NCBI RefSeq assembly: GCF_032813545.1 | Contig: NZ_CP136514.1 | Location: 310,001 to 374,000 of the forward strand | DNA from: Nodosilinea sp. E11 | Lineage (GTDB): Bacteria; Cyanobacteriota; Cyanobacteriia; Phormidesmidales; Phormidesmidaceae | Direction of reading: 5' to 3' | Length of the DNA: 64,000 nucleotides | Part shown: positions 41,624 to 50,467 of the stretch, in pieces | Layout: every line of letters begins with the position of its first letter | How positions within the stretch are numbered: position 1 is the first letter of the stretch | Notes under the pieces: model-generated | Seen by the model: the letters and a program-made list of their open reading frames with translations, nothing else | Told to the model about the DNA's origin: nothing | The model's database searches: none | Translations under genes and position numbers: made by a program

Positions 41624-42738
41624 TGGCAAGAAATAGCAGACGCCCTATGACCAGTATGTTTGAGCAAGCCGTTGGGGCTCAGAAAGAAGAAGAGTTGGAT
41701 CGCCTCAGGGCCGAGATTGAGCAGCTCAAACTGACCCAATCCAATGGATCTGGAGAACCTAGCTTTATTCAAATTCCGGTTTCCCAGATCATGGCTTTGC
41801 GACTGCCGGACAACTTGAAGCAACCCCGGCGCTATTTCGACCCCGAAAAGTTGGCTAAGCTGCGAGACTCTATCCAAAAACACGGTCAGGTCTTAGAGCC
41901 AATTTTGGTGCGCCGCGCCGCCGACGGTCTTTACGAGACCATTAGCGGAGAACGGCGCTGGCGCTGTTGTATAGAGCTCAAGATTGACTTCATCCCGGCT
42001 ATGGTTGTTGAGATGATCGATGAAACTGCGCTCGAAGTTGCCTTGATTGCCCATCTTTTGAGCGAAGAGATTAGCGCTATTGAGGAGACAGATTCTATCC
42101 TCAGTCTGCTCAAGCTTAGACTGGGGCAAACCTTTGAAGAGGTCAAGCAATTTTTGATAGCGATCAAAAACTATCAATCGAGGGGAGATGGTGCTGAGCT
42201 GGTCGAAGCCAATGGTGACAAGGTAGCTATCATCGAAGCTGTTCTAGAAGAGTTTGGCTTGAAGGTCAGCAGTTTTGTTTCCAATCGCCTGCCACTGCTG
42301 AACCTCAATCCTCAAATCATTGAGGCTGTACGCTCTGGGGAGATTAGTCCTACCAGCGCTACTTTAATCAACAGAACACCGGAACAGCATCAAGCTGCTT
42401 TGATCGAGTTCAGCAAAACAGCCACCAAGACTCAGCTTCAGGAAAAGATTGATCACCTAAAACACGTTGAACAGTCGCAAAGGATAAACCCTCGCGATGT
42501 GGTTGATAATTCCGGAATTATCATGCCAGCAACCCAGCCTCAAAGCGATGACGATAATTCTGGAATTATCATGACTGCTGTTCCGGTTCAAGAGCGCATC
42601 TATACTCGCTTGAAGAGTATTCGCAGGCGAAAGTCGCTTTTGAATGACCAAAGGGTGCAGGAACATCTCGCTCAAGTTGACTCGGTGCTAGAAAAAATTG
42701 AAGCTATTGCCGAAGAAAAAGGAATTTCACTGTCCTGA
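41623..42738 (+). CDS. parB: ParB centromere-binding protein
   Basis: ParB binds parS and loads onto plasmid DNA. The 371-residue protein has an N-terminal coiled segment, then the CTPase-type ParB box region IPVSQIMALRLPDNLKQPRR and HGQVLEPILVRR (~80-110). The box II motif GERRWRC (~109-115) and a helical HTH domain (~190-260) follow. Two parS-like palindromes are embedded near its 3' end (42504 and 42552), where they encode a repeated DNSGIIM peptide. Its start overlaps the parA stop. Confidence 0.93.
   Translation: MARNSRRPMTSMFEQAVGAQKEEELDRLRAEIEQLKLTQSNGSGEPSFIQIPVSQIMALRLPDNLKQPRRYFDPEKLAKLRDSIQKHGQVLEPILVRRAADGLYETISGERRWRCCIELKIDFIPAMVVEMIDETALEVALIAHLLSEEISAIEETDSILSLLKLRLGQTFEEVKQFLIAIKNYQSRGDGAELVEANGDKVAIIEAVLEEFGLKVSSFVSNRLPLLNLNPQIIEAVRSGEISPTSATLINRTPEQHQAALIEFSKTATKTQLQEKIDHLKHVEQSQRINPRDVVDNSGIIMPATQPQSDDDNSGIIMTAVPVQERIYTRLKSIRRRKSLLNDQRVQEHLAQVDSVLEKIEAIAEEKGISLS
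42504..42571. repeat. Two parS-like palindromes inside parB
   Basis: TGATAATTCCGGAATTATCA at 42504-42523 is a perfect 20-bp palindrome, and CGATAATTCTGGAATTATCA at 42552-42571 is nearly perfect. They are 28 bp apart and match the site upstream of parA. parS sites inside or beside par operons are common; binding is inferred. Confidence 0.75.
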
Positions 42739-42861
42739 TTGGTTTACTCTTCACTAGCATGGTTTAATTGCTGATTTTTGAGCCAGGCTCACCGCTACTA
42801 GTGGGTCATTTGACTTGAATATAGCCATTAAGTTTTAGGGCTCCAGATCCGCCTAAACGAT

Positions 42862-43278
42862 GTGCGTGTTGTTTTGCTCGTGCTCGTTGCCGTCGTGCGG
42901 TTCGTTTACCGCCCCATTCAAACGGCGTTGGCCGCTGATTCCCAAGCCTTGAGCAACTGGTTTCGCAGGCATTGGTCAGATTGGTTTACGTTTCTCACTC
43001 GCCCTGAGGTTAGCCCCGACAACGATGATGCCGAGCGAGGCTTACGACCAGTGGTAATTCATCGAAAAGTCACGGGTGATGCTAGAAGTGACTGGAGCGC
43101 TCAGTTAGTTGCGATGATGTTCAGCTTTATCGAATCCATGCGCCGTCAAGGTAAAAATGCCGTAGACCATCTCTTTGAACTCATTGCCTTATCAGGTTGC
43201 TTGCCCCCGCTCTTTCACCAGGATAATCCTCGGTCTCTGAAGGCTTTCTCATTGAGCCTTCCTTATCGCGGTGACTAA
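42862..43278 (+). pseudogene. IS66-family transposase C-terminal remnant
   Basis: The frame reads [26 protein letters not shown], and the later DWSAQLVAMMFSFIESMR, RQGKNAVDHL. This is the C-terminal part of IS66-type transposases, where the last acidic catalytic residue is in DDAERGLRP. The N-terminal two thirds are missing; sequence before about residue 40 does not fit well. The element is dead. An IS903-like element inserted beside its stop codon. Confidence 0.7.
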
Positions 43279-43665
43279 TTACGGAGGGCGTTGTTGCATA
43301 AAAGGGGCGTTACGGACGGGGTGATGGCTTAAGGTTTAAGTACCACCCAAAACCTGACGCCGATGCAGTACCGAGTCCGTAACTGGTCTGAGTATACCGC
43401 TGGTCTGAAGCAGCGCGGCAGCCTCACCGTGTGGTTGAGTGAGGACGTTCTTGAGCAATGGTTAGTGAGCACAGCGACCGGACGGCGAGGGGCCTCTTGC
43501 ACATACAGTGATGTGGCGATTGCGACGGTGGCGACCCTCAAGAGCCTCTTCAATCTGGCTGGGCGTCAAGGGCAGGGCTTTGTCGAATCGGTGTTTCAGC
43601 TGATGCACATTGCGCTGCCAGTGCCTGACCACAGTACGGTATCGCGACGGTTGGGAGGGTTGTCA

Positions 43666-44812
43666 TACCAAATCCGACTTGTATACCTCCGGAATAGTGT
43701 AGGGTTGAGGGATGCCTAGACCCCTCCATCTCGAACCTCATTTTTCAGCCGACGAGCTTAAAGCGCGTTATCGAGCTAGCGTTGACCCGGTCGAGTCTCG
43801 ACGTTGGCATCTGCTGTGGCTGGTTCACACACAAACGACGCTGACTGATGCCGCTAAAGCTGTGGGCTTTCACTACGACTACGCCCGAGTTGTCGTGAAA
43901 GATTACAACCGTGATGGCGCTGATGGGCTGCGCAATCGCCGCAAAGACCAGCGACCGCAACAGTCACGGAGTCTGCTCAACCCCAAGCAGCTCGAAGCCT
44001 TGGAAGCTCGATTGCAATCGCCCCCGGACGATGACGGGGTCTGGAGTGGGCCCAAGGTGGCGCGCGTCATCGCTGAGGTCACTGGGGTAACGAAGGTCTG
44101 GCCCCAGCGAGGGTGGGACTATCTCAAGCGCTTGGAGCAATCGCTGCAAGTGCCTCGTCCCCGGCATCGCAAAGGTGACCCTGAGGCCCAAGAGGCGTTT
44201 AAAAAAACTCCCGGAGCGTAAGGCTGAACTAGAACAGCAATATCCTGACGCGCTGGTCGAAGCGTGGTCGTTTGATGAGCATCGCTTGGGATTGAAACCG
44301 ATTATTCGCAAGGTGTGGGCCAAAGTCGGGCAACGACCGTTGGCCCTGGTTGACCCACGCTATGAGTGGACGTACCTCTACGGGTTTGTTCATCCCACAA
44401 CCGGCGATACCGAGTGGCTGATTCTGCCTCGGGTGAATAGCGATTGGTTTAACCAAGCCCTAGCCACCTTTGCAGATCAAGTCGGGGCTGGCCCTCACAA
44501 GCGGATTTTGTTGGTCATCGATGGGGCTGGATGGCACACCTGCAAAGACCTGGTGATACCCGACGGCATCCATCTAGAGGTCTTGCCGCCTTACTCACCC
44601 GAGTTACAGCCGGCAGAACGGCTCTGGCGACTCGCCGATGAGCCCTTAGTCAATCGCTGCTTTGACGCCCTCAGTGATCTCGAAGATGTCCTTGAGGCCC
44701 GCTGCCGCACTCTGCTGTCGATGCAATCCGAGATTAAGGCCCTAACTAACTATCATTGGTGGCCCGCATGACAAGCCTAATCGTTTCGGGGGTATGTGAC
44801 TCGGATTTAGTA
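43666..44812 (+). mobile_element. IS630-type element nested in the IS903-like element
   Basis: The ends TACCAAATCCGA (43666-43677) and TCGGATTTAGTA (44801-44812) are near-perfect inverted repeats. A 3-bp TCA (43663-43665 and 44813-44815) flanks both sides; alternatively a TA pair just inside is the duplication, as is usual for IS630 elements. Counting TCA as the duplication restores the host frame exactly. Confidence 0.85.
43712..44771 (+). CDS. IS630-family transposase, two overlapping frames
   Basis: The first frame (43712-44221) has helix-turn-helix regions (TLTDAAKAVGFHYDYARVVV). The second (44175-44771) has the DDE-type blocks WSFDEHRLGLKPIIRKVWA, LLVIDGAGWHTCKDL and LPPYSPELQPAERLW. 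The two overlap at a TTT-AAA-AAA-ACT slippery run around 44199-44209, which suits programmed frameshifting, as known in this family. Product: a single fusion transposase. Confidence 0.88.
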
Positions 44813-45526
44813 TCAGTCGCCATGCCGGTACAGCCGGCCGGTGGGGCACGCCATATCGTGGTGGATTCCACCGGTATCAAAGTCTACGGGGAAGGGGAAT
44901 GGAAAGCCCGACAGCACGGCGTGAGCAAGCGGCGTACCTGGCGAAAGCTCCATCTCGGTGTCGATGAGGCCACCGGTGAAATCGTCGTGGCTGAGGTCAC
45001 CACCAACGACTTTCACGACAGCGAACTATTGCCCAGTTTGCTGGACGGCATTGCCGGTGAGATCACTCAAGTCTCCGGCGATGGAGCTTACGATACCTTT
45101 GCTTGCCATGAGGCGATTGCCCAGCGCACCGCTGTGGCGACGATTCCCCCTCGCCATGATGCCCGACCTTGCCGCCCCCAGGAGACGGTTCCCACCCACC
45201 CCAGAGACCAAATCTTGCAGCGCATTGACCAGGTGGGTCGTGCCGCCTGGAAGCAAGAGAGTGGCTATCATCGTCGGTCGCTGGCTGAAACCACAATGTT
45301 TCGCCTCAAGGTCACCTTTGGGGGCCAAGTCCGGTCTCGCACCTTTGACAATCAGGCCGTCGAGCTCTTCTTGCAATGTGCGGCGCTCAATCGCATGATT
45401 CAACTGGCCAAGCCTCAGAGCTATCCGGTTGAAGCTTAATTCACTGGCCTTACGAGGGAACTCGTGATGCTTGACCTATTCATGCAACAAAGCCATTACG
45501 GAGTCAAATGATTGGGCTGGTTTAAT

Positions 45527-47191
45527 TCATGGAAGTCTACTTATTAAATCCCCACGTCTAAATGTCGCAGATAGTTGCTGCAAGGAAATCTCTTGCTCCC
45601 CATAAAGATCCTGAAGCGCCTGTTGAATATCTTGTACTGAGGCATTGAAATACGCTTCATCGTTTTGGTTAATAAGCTGTTGGGCTAATTGGAAGTTTTG
45701 ATGGCTAATATCTTTCATTTGAACGTTCATATCTGTCAGAAGTCTTTGTCCCATCTGCATCGCAATAAAGCATGAAGCATAGCGAACAAAGCCTGGGTCA
45801 GTAGGCTCTGGTCTTTTGCGGCGATTTTCTGCAATTCTGTAAAGCTGAACAGCTATTACAACTTGTGCTCCATTTAATTGACCAGTAAAGATTAAATCAT
45901 ACAGTTTTCCAAAATGTTCACGAGAGAAGAACTTTGCCTGATGAGGTTTTCTTCTCCAAACAGATAAGACTGCTTCAGCAGCCACTCCTGTAATAATATC
46001 GGTAGGACGAGTACTAGTATCAGAACGCTTACGCCGATAATTAAATCCCAATTGCTGAATATCCATTCCCAACCTTTGCTGACGCTCATCATTAGCGCGT
46101 AAATCTTTGAGATCAACTGGATTTTGACTATTGGTGGCGTAGGTAATTCTTTGAACTAAACCTTCATTATCACGAGGTAATTGATAGAGCCGAAGAAGAA
46201 CAAAAGCCTGGGAATTTTGGTGAAGCAAAACAGGTTCTCGCAAGGTTTTAAATATAGTCATACATGTTTGACCACCGTTAATGATTTGCAAATTCTCAAC
46301 ACGCACCTGATAATCACCATCTTGCAGTGCGTTGTATGAGAAACTATCACAAGTCAGAGTTACTCCATTGTTGTAAAAGTAAAAATTATTTTTTTCATCG
46401 CTAGTCAAAGTATGGCGGATACCTTCATTTACACGATTTCCTTGCAAACCTAAGTAGCGACGAATATTGCGCTCTAATAACCGTTCTCCGTGTCGCTCTA
46501 TAAGGGCGGTAATTTCGGTTACGGAAATCCTACCTACAAGTACTCGGCTAAACTCCATATCTTCAACGATGGCTTTGCCACTTAGCTGCAAAGTATCCTT
46601 TACAGGTCTAGAAGCTTGGAGAATTTTGACTAAACGCTCGTGATTAACATGTTCCCACGTCACCTGATCGCCAAATCCGGTACGTTCAATAGCTTCTTGA
46701 GCAGATGCATTCCATTTCAGCCCGTTGTTGCAAGCTAGTGCCCGAACTTGCGGAATATAGCCATCTCGAATCAGGCTACGGGCTTCTTCCACTTTTACGA
46801 GTAGTCGTTCATTAATATGTTCTAATCTAGCTGCTGGATTAAATAAGTATTGAATTGCGTTAATTAGATTTTCTATACCTTCTTCAGGAAAGTTAGAACT
46901 CCCCTCCAGGTTATTCTTATACTTTGCCTGAAATAAATTAACTGTAAACTCACCATCATATTCTTCGGAGATATGCATAGCATCTACTCCAAAATCGCCA
47001 CCTCCTTCGGTTAGGCAATCAAAAGCGTCATCGCCATCTAAATCTAAGATGGTTTTAACACACAGGTATACAAAGGCCAGAGACTTAAGTCTGCTTTCAT
47101 CTCTGATTCGTAATTCTTCAGAAGCCTTTTGACGGATATCGTTGACGATTGATACTAAGCGTTGGTCGATAATAGATGCGTTTATATTCAT
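45527..47191 (-). CDS. AIPR family abortive-infection protein with nuclease-like N-terminus
   Basis: A 554-residue protein. The N-terminal part has TEGGGDFGVDAMHI (~61-74) and VNLFQAKYK (~84-92), the D...QxK pattern of Mrr/PD-(D/E)XK-type nucleases. The central part has the AIPR signature: NNFYFYNNGVTLTCD (~265-279) and VENLQIINGGQTCM (~300-313). AIPR proteins give phage resistance, some by abortive infection. It is the only gene transcribed from a promoter region that contains a 41-bp tandem repeat array. AT-rich composition fits acquisition. Mechanism is inferred. Confidence 0.85.
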   Translation of the reverse strand: MNINASIIDQRLVSIVNDIRQKASEELRIRDESRLKSLAFVYLCVKTILDLDGDDAFDCLTEGGGDFGVDAMHISEEYDGEFTVNLFQAKYKNNLEGSSNFPEEGIENLINAIQYLFNPAARLEHINERLLVKVEEARSLIRDGYIPQVRALACNNGLKWNASAQEAIERTGFGDQVTWEHVNHERLVKILQASRPVKDTLQLSGKAIVEDMEFSRVLVGRISVTEITALIERHGERLLERNIRRYLGLQGNRVNEGIRHTLTSDEKNNFYFYNNGVTLTCDSFSYNALQDGDYQVRVENLQIINGGQTCMTIFKTLREPVLLHQNSQAFVLLRLYQLPRDNEGLVQRITYATNSQNPVDLKDLRANDERQQRLGMDIQQLGFNYRRKRSDTSTRPTDIITGVAAEAVLSVWRRKPHQAKFFSREHFGKLYDLIFTGQLNGAQVVIAVQLYRIAENRRKRPEPTDPGFVRYASCFIAMQMGQRLLTDMNVQMKDISHQNFQLAQQLINQNDEAYFNASVQDIQQALQDLYGEQEISLQQLSATFRRGDLISRLP

Positions 47192-47261
47192 GTATTCATC
47201 TACTGAACATATTCTGAATAGCTTATCTTATTCCGCCTAACTCATTATTAGAGAAAAAATT

Positions 47262-47383
47262 GCCTAATACGCCTATATGGCAGATTAGGTAGAAATTTGG
47301 CAGCCTAATGCCTCTGTAGGAATGATTAGGCAGAAATACATCAGCTTAATTGCCCTATATGGATGATTAGGTAGAAAAAATCA
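47262..47383. repeat. Three tandem 40-41-bp repeats upstream of the AIPR gene
   Basis: Units start at 47262, 47303 and 47344 with no spacer. Each has the form G(C/T)(C/T)TAAT-N15-ATTAGG(T/C)AGAAA, so each can form a small hairpin from TAAT/ATTA arms. A degenerate partial unit precedes them around 47235. They lie 70-190 bp upstream of the AIPR start codon. They could be operators or a transcribed RNA. Confidence 0.7.
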
Positions 47384-47454
47384 GTATAACTAGCCTCTCA
47401 GCTCTAGCCGCGATCGCACACCTTAATCTTCACCCTTAGCCTCACAAACCGCCC

Positions 47455-48366
47455 TCACTTAAACCAAGTCTGCTTCAGCCCAGCAACATCCCACCCCGCT
47501 AATTCAGCTGCCGCCTCGTAGGTGCTGTGCAGAAACCCCAGCAACGCCTGGTCAGGATCATCCGCCTCGCGCACCGCCTCGTAGGGCAAAACAAACTCAC
47601 CCAATCCCTCATGGAAAAACGCCGCCTCCGGCTGCACAGTGGCGTCTTTAAACCCCTCCGGCACCGGATAGGCGTAGGAATAAAACGCCGGATAGCCCAG
47701 GCCAGTACCCGGCCAAAACCCAGCACTGCTGACCTCCTGGCAGTAAGCCTCCTGAGCCACATCATCCGGCAGGTTGGGCACACCCCCCGGATGCGGCGGC
47801 GCAGACCGTCCCGAAAACCGCGTCACTGCCAGATCAAAGCTGCCCCAGAAAAAATGTACCGGGCTGACCTTGCCACAAAAGTGGGAGCGAAACTCATGGA
47901 AGACGCGATCAGATTGCAACAGCACCCGCCAAAACCGCTGGGCGGCCTCGGCATCGTAGGCTCCATGGATGTCATCCTGCTCGAAAGGTATCGCGTCGGG
48001 AATTTCGTTTGGTGTGGTGTGGATGCGCACGGCAACCCCCAACTCCACCAAGGCCGTCATCACCGCCTGGTAAAAGTCTGCCACGGTGCGCGGTTGCAGC
48101 GCCACCGATCGCTCCTGCCCCGCACTGGTGACAATGCGCAGCTGGTGGTCAAAAAAGTCGCAGTCGATTTGAAAAATTTGGTCATCGTGGGGGATGGTGC
48201 CCGTCGTCAGCCCCCGCGCCGTCAGGTACAGCGGCACATGCCACGAGTGGTTCATCCACGGCGTTTGCACCAAGCGGATTTTGCCCACAATCTGCGTCCA
48301 CAGGTGCAGAGTCGTGCAGGTGTCTTGCCAATCGTCTAGACTCAGCGACGGCCAGAGATGAGGCAT
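47455..48366 (-). CDS. DUF5996 family protein
   Basis: A 303-residue protein with the family-type opening WPSLSLDDWQDTCTTLHLWT (~5-24). It continues with KIRLVQTPWMNHSWHVPLYL, the central HFFWGSFDLAVTRFSGR (~175-190) and the late GLGEFVLPYEAVRE. The family is of unknown function but widespread; the pattern is consistent over the full length. It does not seem linked to the AIPR gene, 263 bp away on the same strand. A promoter should lie upstream around 48380-48450. Confidence 0.82.
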   Translation of the reverse strand: MPHLWPSLSLDDWQDTCTTLHLWTQIVGKIRLVQTPWMNHSWHVPLYLTARGLTTGTIPHDDQIFQIDCDFFDHQLRIVTSAGQERSVALQPRTVADFYQAVMTALVELGVAVRIHTTPNEIPDAIPFEQDDIHGAYDAEAAQRFWRVLLQSDRVFHEFRSHFCGKVSPVHFFWGSFDLAVTRFSGRSAPPHPGGVPNLPDDVAQEAYCQEVSSAGFWPGTGLGYPAFYSYAYPVPEGFKDATVQPEAAFFHEGLGEFVLPYEAVREADDPDQALLGFLHSTYEAAAELAGWDVAGLKQTWFK

Positions 48367-48800
48367 AGCAGTTCTCCCAATAGGTCAAGCACAGTGGGCC
48401 AATCTGATCAGGCTCTCGATTGCCATGCTACTGCACCTTGGGGGTCACAGGCGGCGATCGCATCTCCACTGCCCAACCCCCTTCCCCAGCACCAAAAATG
48501 CTATCAGAGCCGCCACCCCATAGCCCACCATCCCAACTATTTGCACTTCTTGCATATTTTCTAGCGGCACTCCCACTAACCCTGACCGAGAGCGACGCAA
48601 AACTTAAATCCTCAGCCCATCCGCCCTAGCTGTGATGGGAAAATCTAGCTTTAACTAAAGCTGGAATAATGCTAGGGACCAAGGGCGATCGCCGTCTAGA
48701 GAAACGGCATAATCGATCGACCTGATTTTGGCCTGGACAGGCTAAAGTGCTGTGTTCGAGGGCTGTCTGGGTCATCCCTTCCCACAGCAGAGGTGACAGA
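48367..48800. other. Intergenic region with one palindrome
   Basis: No gene recognised. AGCTTTAACTAAAGCT at 48647-48662 is a near-perfect palindrome like the core of the 22-bp repeats at 35951 and 37774. It may be a binding site for a plasmid regulator. Confidence 0.4.
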
Positions 48801-49004
48801 ATGCCAACTATCTATAACTGCATTGTGGTTGGGGCTGGGTTGTCTGGGCTGGTCGCGGCTGGCAATCTACACCGGGCTGGGCACAACGTTTTAGTAGTCT
48901 ACTGGATAGGGCTATATTTCACTCTAGTGATGACTAATGGTGGGCGATCACGTGAGCGATTACCTCGACGCAGTGGCCGATGTTGCCCTCTACACATTTG
49001 CTAG
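48801..49004 (+). pseudogene. Truncated FAD-binding oxidoreductase fragment
   Basis: MPTIYNCIVVGAGLSGLVAA, then GNLHRAGHNVLVV, is a clear N-terminal FAD/NAD(P)-binding Rossmann motif (GAGLSG). After about residue 33 the similarity ends and the sequence becomes unrelated. It is an N-terminal stump only, so a broken gene. Confidence 0.55.
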
Positions 49005-49215
49005 AAGCTGCCGCAATTTCGTGTCCGGCATGGCCAACAGCATCCCCCGCAGACTGAAGATCGTTCCCATCGAGAACGCCCACCTCGTAGCAGGTTAGAT
49101 CTGTCGTCGTCGCGGGTTTTTCGGTTGTTCTGCGCCGATTGCGGTAGAGGTCTGCACTAAAGTAGCTCAGCCCGATCGCCGTCGAAGCGCCAATTACCAG
49201 GGTTAGCAGCGACAT
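48934..49215 (-). CDS. Small hypothetical protein with N-terminal membrane segment
   Basis: A 93-residue protein, MSLLTLVIGASTAIGLSYFS, with one hydrophobic helix and then a polar, His/Cys-containing domain (HAGHEIAAASSKCVEGNIGHC). It overlaps the end of the FAD-fragment frame on the other strand. It could be a real small gene or a chance frame in a decayed region. Confidence 0.35.
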   Translation of the reverse strand: MSLLTLVIGASTAIGLSYFSADLYRNRRRTTEKPATTTDLTCYEVGVLDGNDLQSAGDAVGHAGHEIAAASSKCVEGNIGHCVEVIAHVIAHH

Positions 49216-49312
49216 GGCACCACCTCAACATCTATTTCATCCAATCATAACCTGTCGATATGGCTAACCTGGTCGCAGGTACACGACCTGGCCATGTTGC
49301 TGATTGACGGCC

Positions 49313-49573
49313 ATGGAAGTGATGGATGAGGTAATCGTCCTGGTCTATGATTGCCCCGAAACAACCTCTGTACCGCTTTCTATCAGGGCTAACTGGATTC
49401 GTCAGCTATACCCAACGGTCAAGCTTATTGAACCCTGGGACAGGCCAACTGAGATAGACGATACCCCTGAAATTCAGCCCTACGCGACCAACGGCACCCC
49501 TGGTTTGAGGCTTGGGTTAAGAATCGTGTCTCGCATCCTGTCGCTATATGCAGGGGATATTTGGAATTTATAG
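49313..49573 (+). pseudogene. Nucleotidyltransferase (NMN-adenylyltransferase-like) fragment
   Basis: MDEVIVLVYDCPETTSVPLS and then RANWIRQLYPTVKLIEPWD resemble the cytidylyltransferase-superfamily core of NadR/NadM-type enzymes. The N-terminal GxFxPxHxGH part and the rest are missing, and the late part does not match. It is therefore a fragment. Confidence 0.35.
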
Positions 49574-49600
49574 TTCAATTCAGTGCTTTGGAGGGCGAGT

Positions 49601-49912
49601 ATGGAGGTCGGATCAGGCGATCGCAGTTCAAGGCAGGACAGAGTGCTGGGGCGGGATGCTGCCGCCATTGATCTGTTTGGCCCCCTGCTCAATGAACTAC
49701 TGAACGATGGCGAAGACTCCTTTGCGCCTTTGGCGGGGAGGAACTTGCTAACCGATCTGGTTGAGGTGACGCGAGATTTAGAGGATATTTGTGATCGGTT
49801 TTCTGGTCGTCCTCTAAATGCGTCTCAGATGAAGCTGTTGGCCAATATTGAATTGCTTTCAGGATCGCTCTCGGCGAAAGCCGCTGATTTCGTAGCGCTA
49901 TTTGAGGAGTAA
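49601..49912 (+). CDS. Small hypothetical protein preceding signal peptidase
   Basis: About 103 residues from ATG 49601, with a good GGAGG site at 49590-49594. It has no signal peptide. Helical segments include DLFGPLLNELLNDGEDSF and NLLTDLVEVTRDLEDICDRF, and it ends KAADFVALFEE. The stop directly abuts the signal peptidase start, so the two form an operon. I do not recognise the family. It may be a small partner of the secretion gene set. Confidence 0.55.
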   Translation: MEVGSGDRSSRQDRVLGRDAAAIDLFGPLLNELLNDGEDSFAPLAGRNLLTDLVEVTRDLEDICDRFSGRPLNASQMKLLANIELLSGSLSAKAADFVALFEE

Positions 49913-50467
49913 ATGATGGTGCAGTTTATTAGCCCCGGTGAGGCGAAAATAATTCGGGCGTCGCTTGCTGATGTGGCTGCGATCGGTGGTATTGGCGTAC
50001 CTCTGCTGTTGGTTCTCCGGTTGCTTGCCCCCATTAGCCACATTCCCAGTGGGTCGATGGAGCCTGTCTTGCAAGAGGGCGATCGTGTCCTGGTGAACAA
50101 CATGCAGTACTTCACCAAAGACCCAGAACGGGGCGACATTGTAGCTTTTGACTCTGGTTTTAGAGGTGGTCTCTGGAATAAAGAAAAAGTTCGCTTCGTC
50201 AAACGAGTCGTAGGGCTGCCGGGAGATGAGGTACAAATCGTCAATGGCGATGTCTATGTCAACGGTCAGATCTTCTCACAACCCTATACTGTAAGGCATG
50301 ACGAAAATCTAGCTTTAGTTAAAGTTCCTTTCGAGCACTATTTTCTGATGGGCGATAACCGGGAGCATTCCTACGACTCTCGTTATCTTGGCCCGGTGCC
50401 TGCAGAGCGCATTCAGGGCAAAGTCGCTTTTATAGCTCGGCCATCGGCCTTTAGGCTTGGTCTTTAA
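49913..50467 (+). CDS. lepB: Signal peptidase I (S26 family)
   Basis: A 184-residue signal peptidase with a hydrophobic anchor (AAIGGIGVPLLLVLRLLAP). The catalytic Ser is in HIPSGSMEP (S48), the Lys in RFVKRVVGLPGDEV (K97), and the family box is GDNREHSYDSRYLGPV. It cleaves signal peptides from exported proteins. Its place just before the conjugation operon suggests a TraF-like role in pilin maturation, but it could be a general enzyme. It overlaps the end of the response-regulator gene by 17 bp. Confidence 0.92.
   Translation: MMVQFISPGEAKIIRASLADVAAIGGIGVPLLLVLRLLAPISHIPSGSMEPVLQEGDRVLVNNMQYFTKDPERGDIVAFDSGFRGGLWNKEKVRFVKRVVGLPGDEVQIVNGDVYVNGQIFSQPYTVRHDENLALVKVPFEHYFLMGDNREHSYDSRYLGPVPAERIQGKVAFIARPSAFRLGL

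Larger units (their letters stand above)
43363..45439 (+). pseudogene. IS5/IS903-type transposase interrupted by another IS
   Basis: The N-terminal part (MQYRVRNWSEYTAGLKQRGS, then VFQLMHIALPVPDHSTVSRR) ends at the nested element at 43665. It continues in frame after it from 44816 with VAMPVQPAGGARHIVV, DSTGIKVYGEGEW, LGVDEATGEIVV and the late YHRRSLAETTMFRLK, where the catalytic Glu is in ETTMF. Joining TTG-TCA to GTC-GCC restores a continuous frame. It cannot be made as a full protein now. Confidence 0.88.
43287..45494 (+). mobile_element. IS903-like (IS5 family) element carrying a nested IS
   Basis: The ends are inverted repeats GGCGTTGTTGCATAAA (43287) and the complement of GGCTTTGTTGCATGAA (45479-45494), the IS5/IS903-type end. 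The 9-bp target duplication ATTACGGAG lies at 43278-43286 and 45495-45503. Removing the nested element leaves about 1058 bp, close to the usual size of IS903. Confidence 0.9.

Noticed and set aside
47262-47383. 41-bp repeats as a CRISPR or second plasmid origin
   Set aside because: There are no spacers between units and only three copies. There is no initiator gene next to them. Kept as an unexplained array instead.
47527-48339. Plus-strand 270-residue frame
   Set aside because: Antisense to the DUF5996 gene; Arg/His-rich translation typical of a shadow frame.
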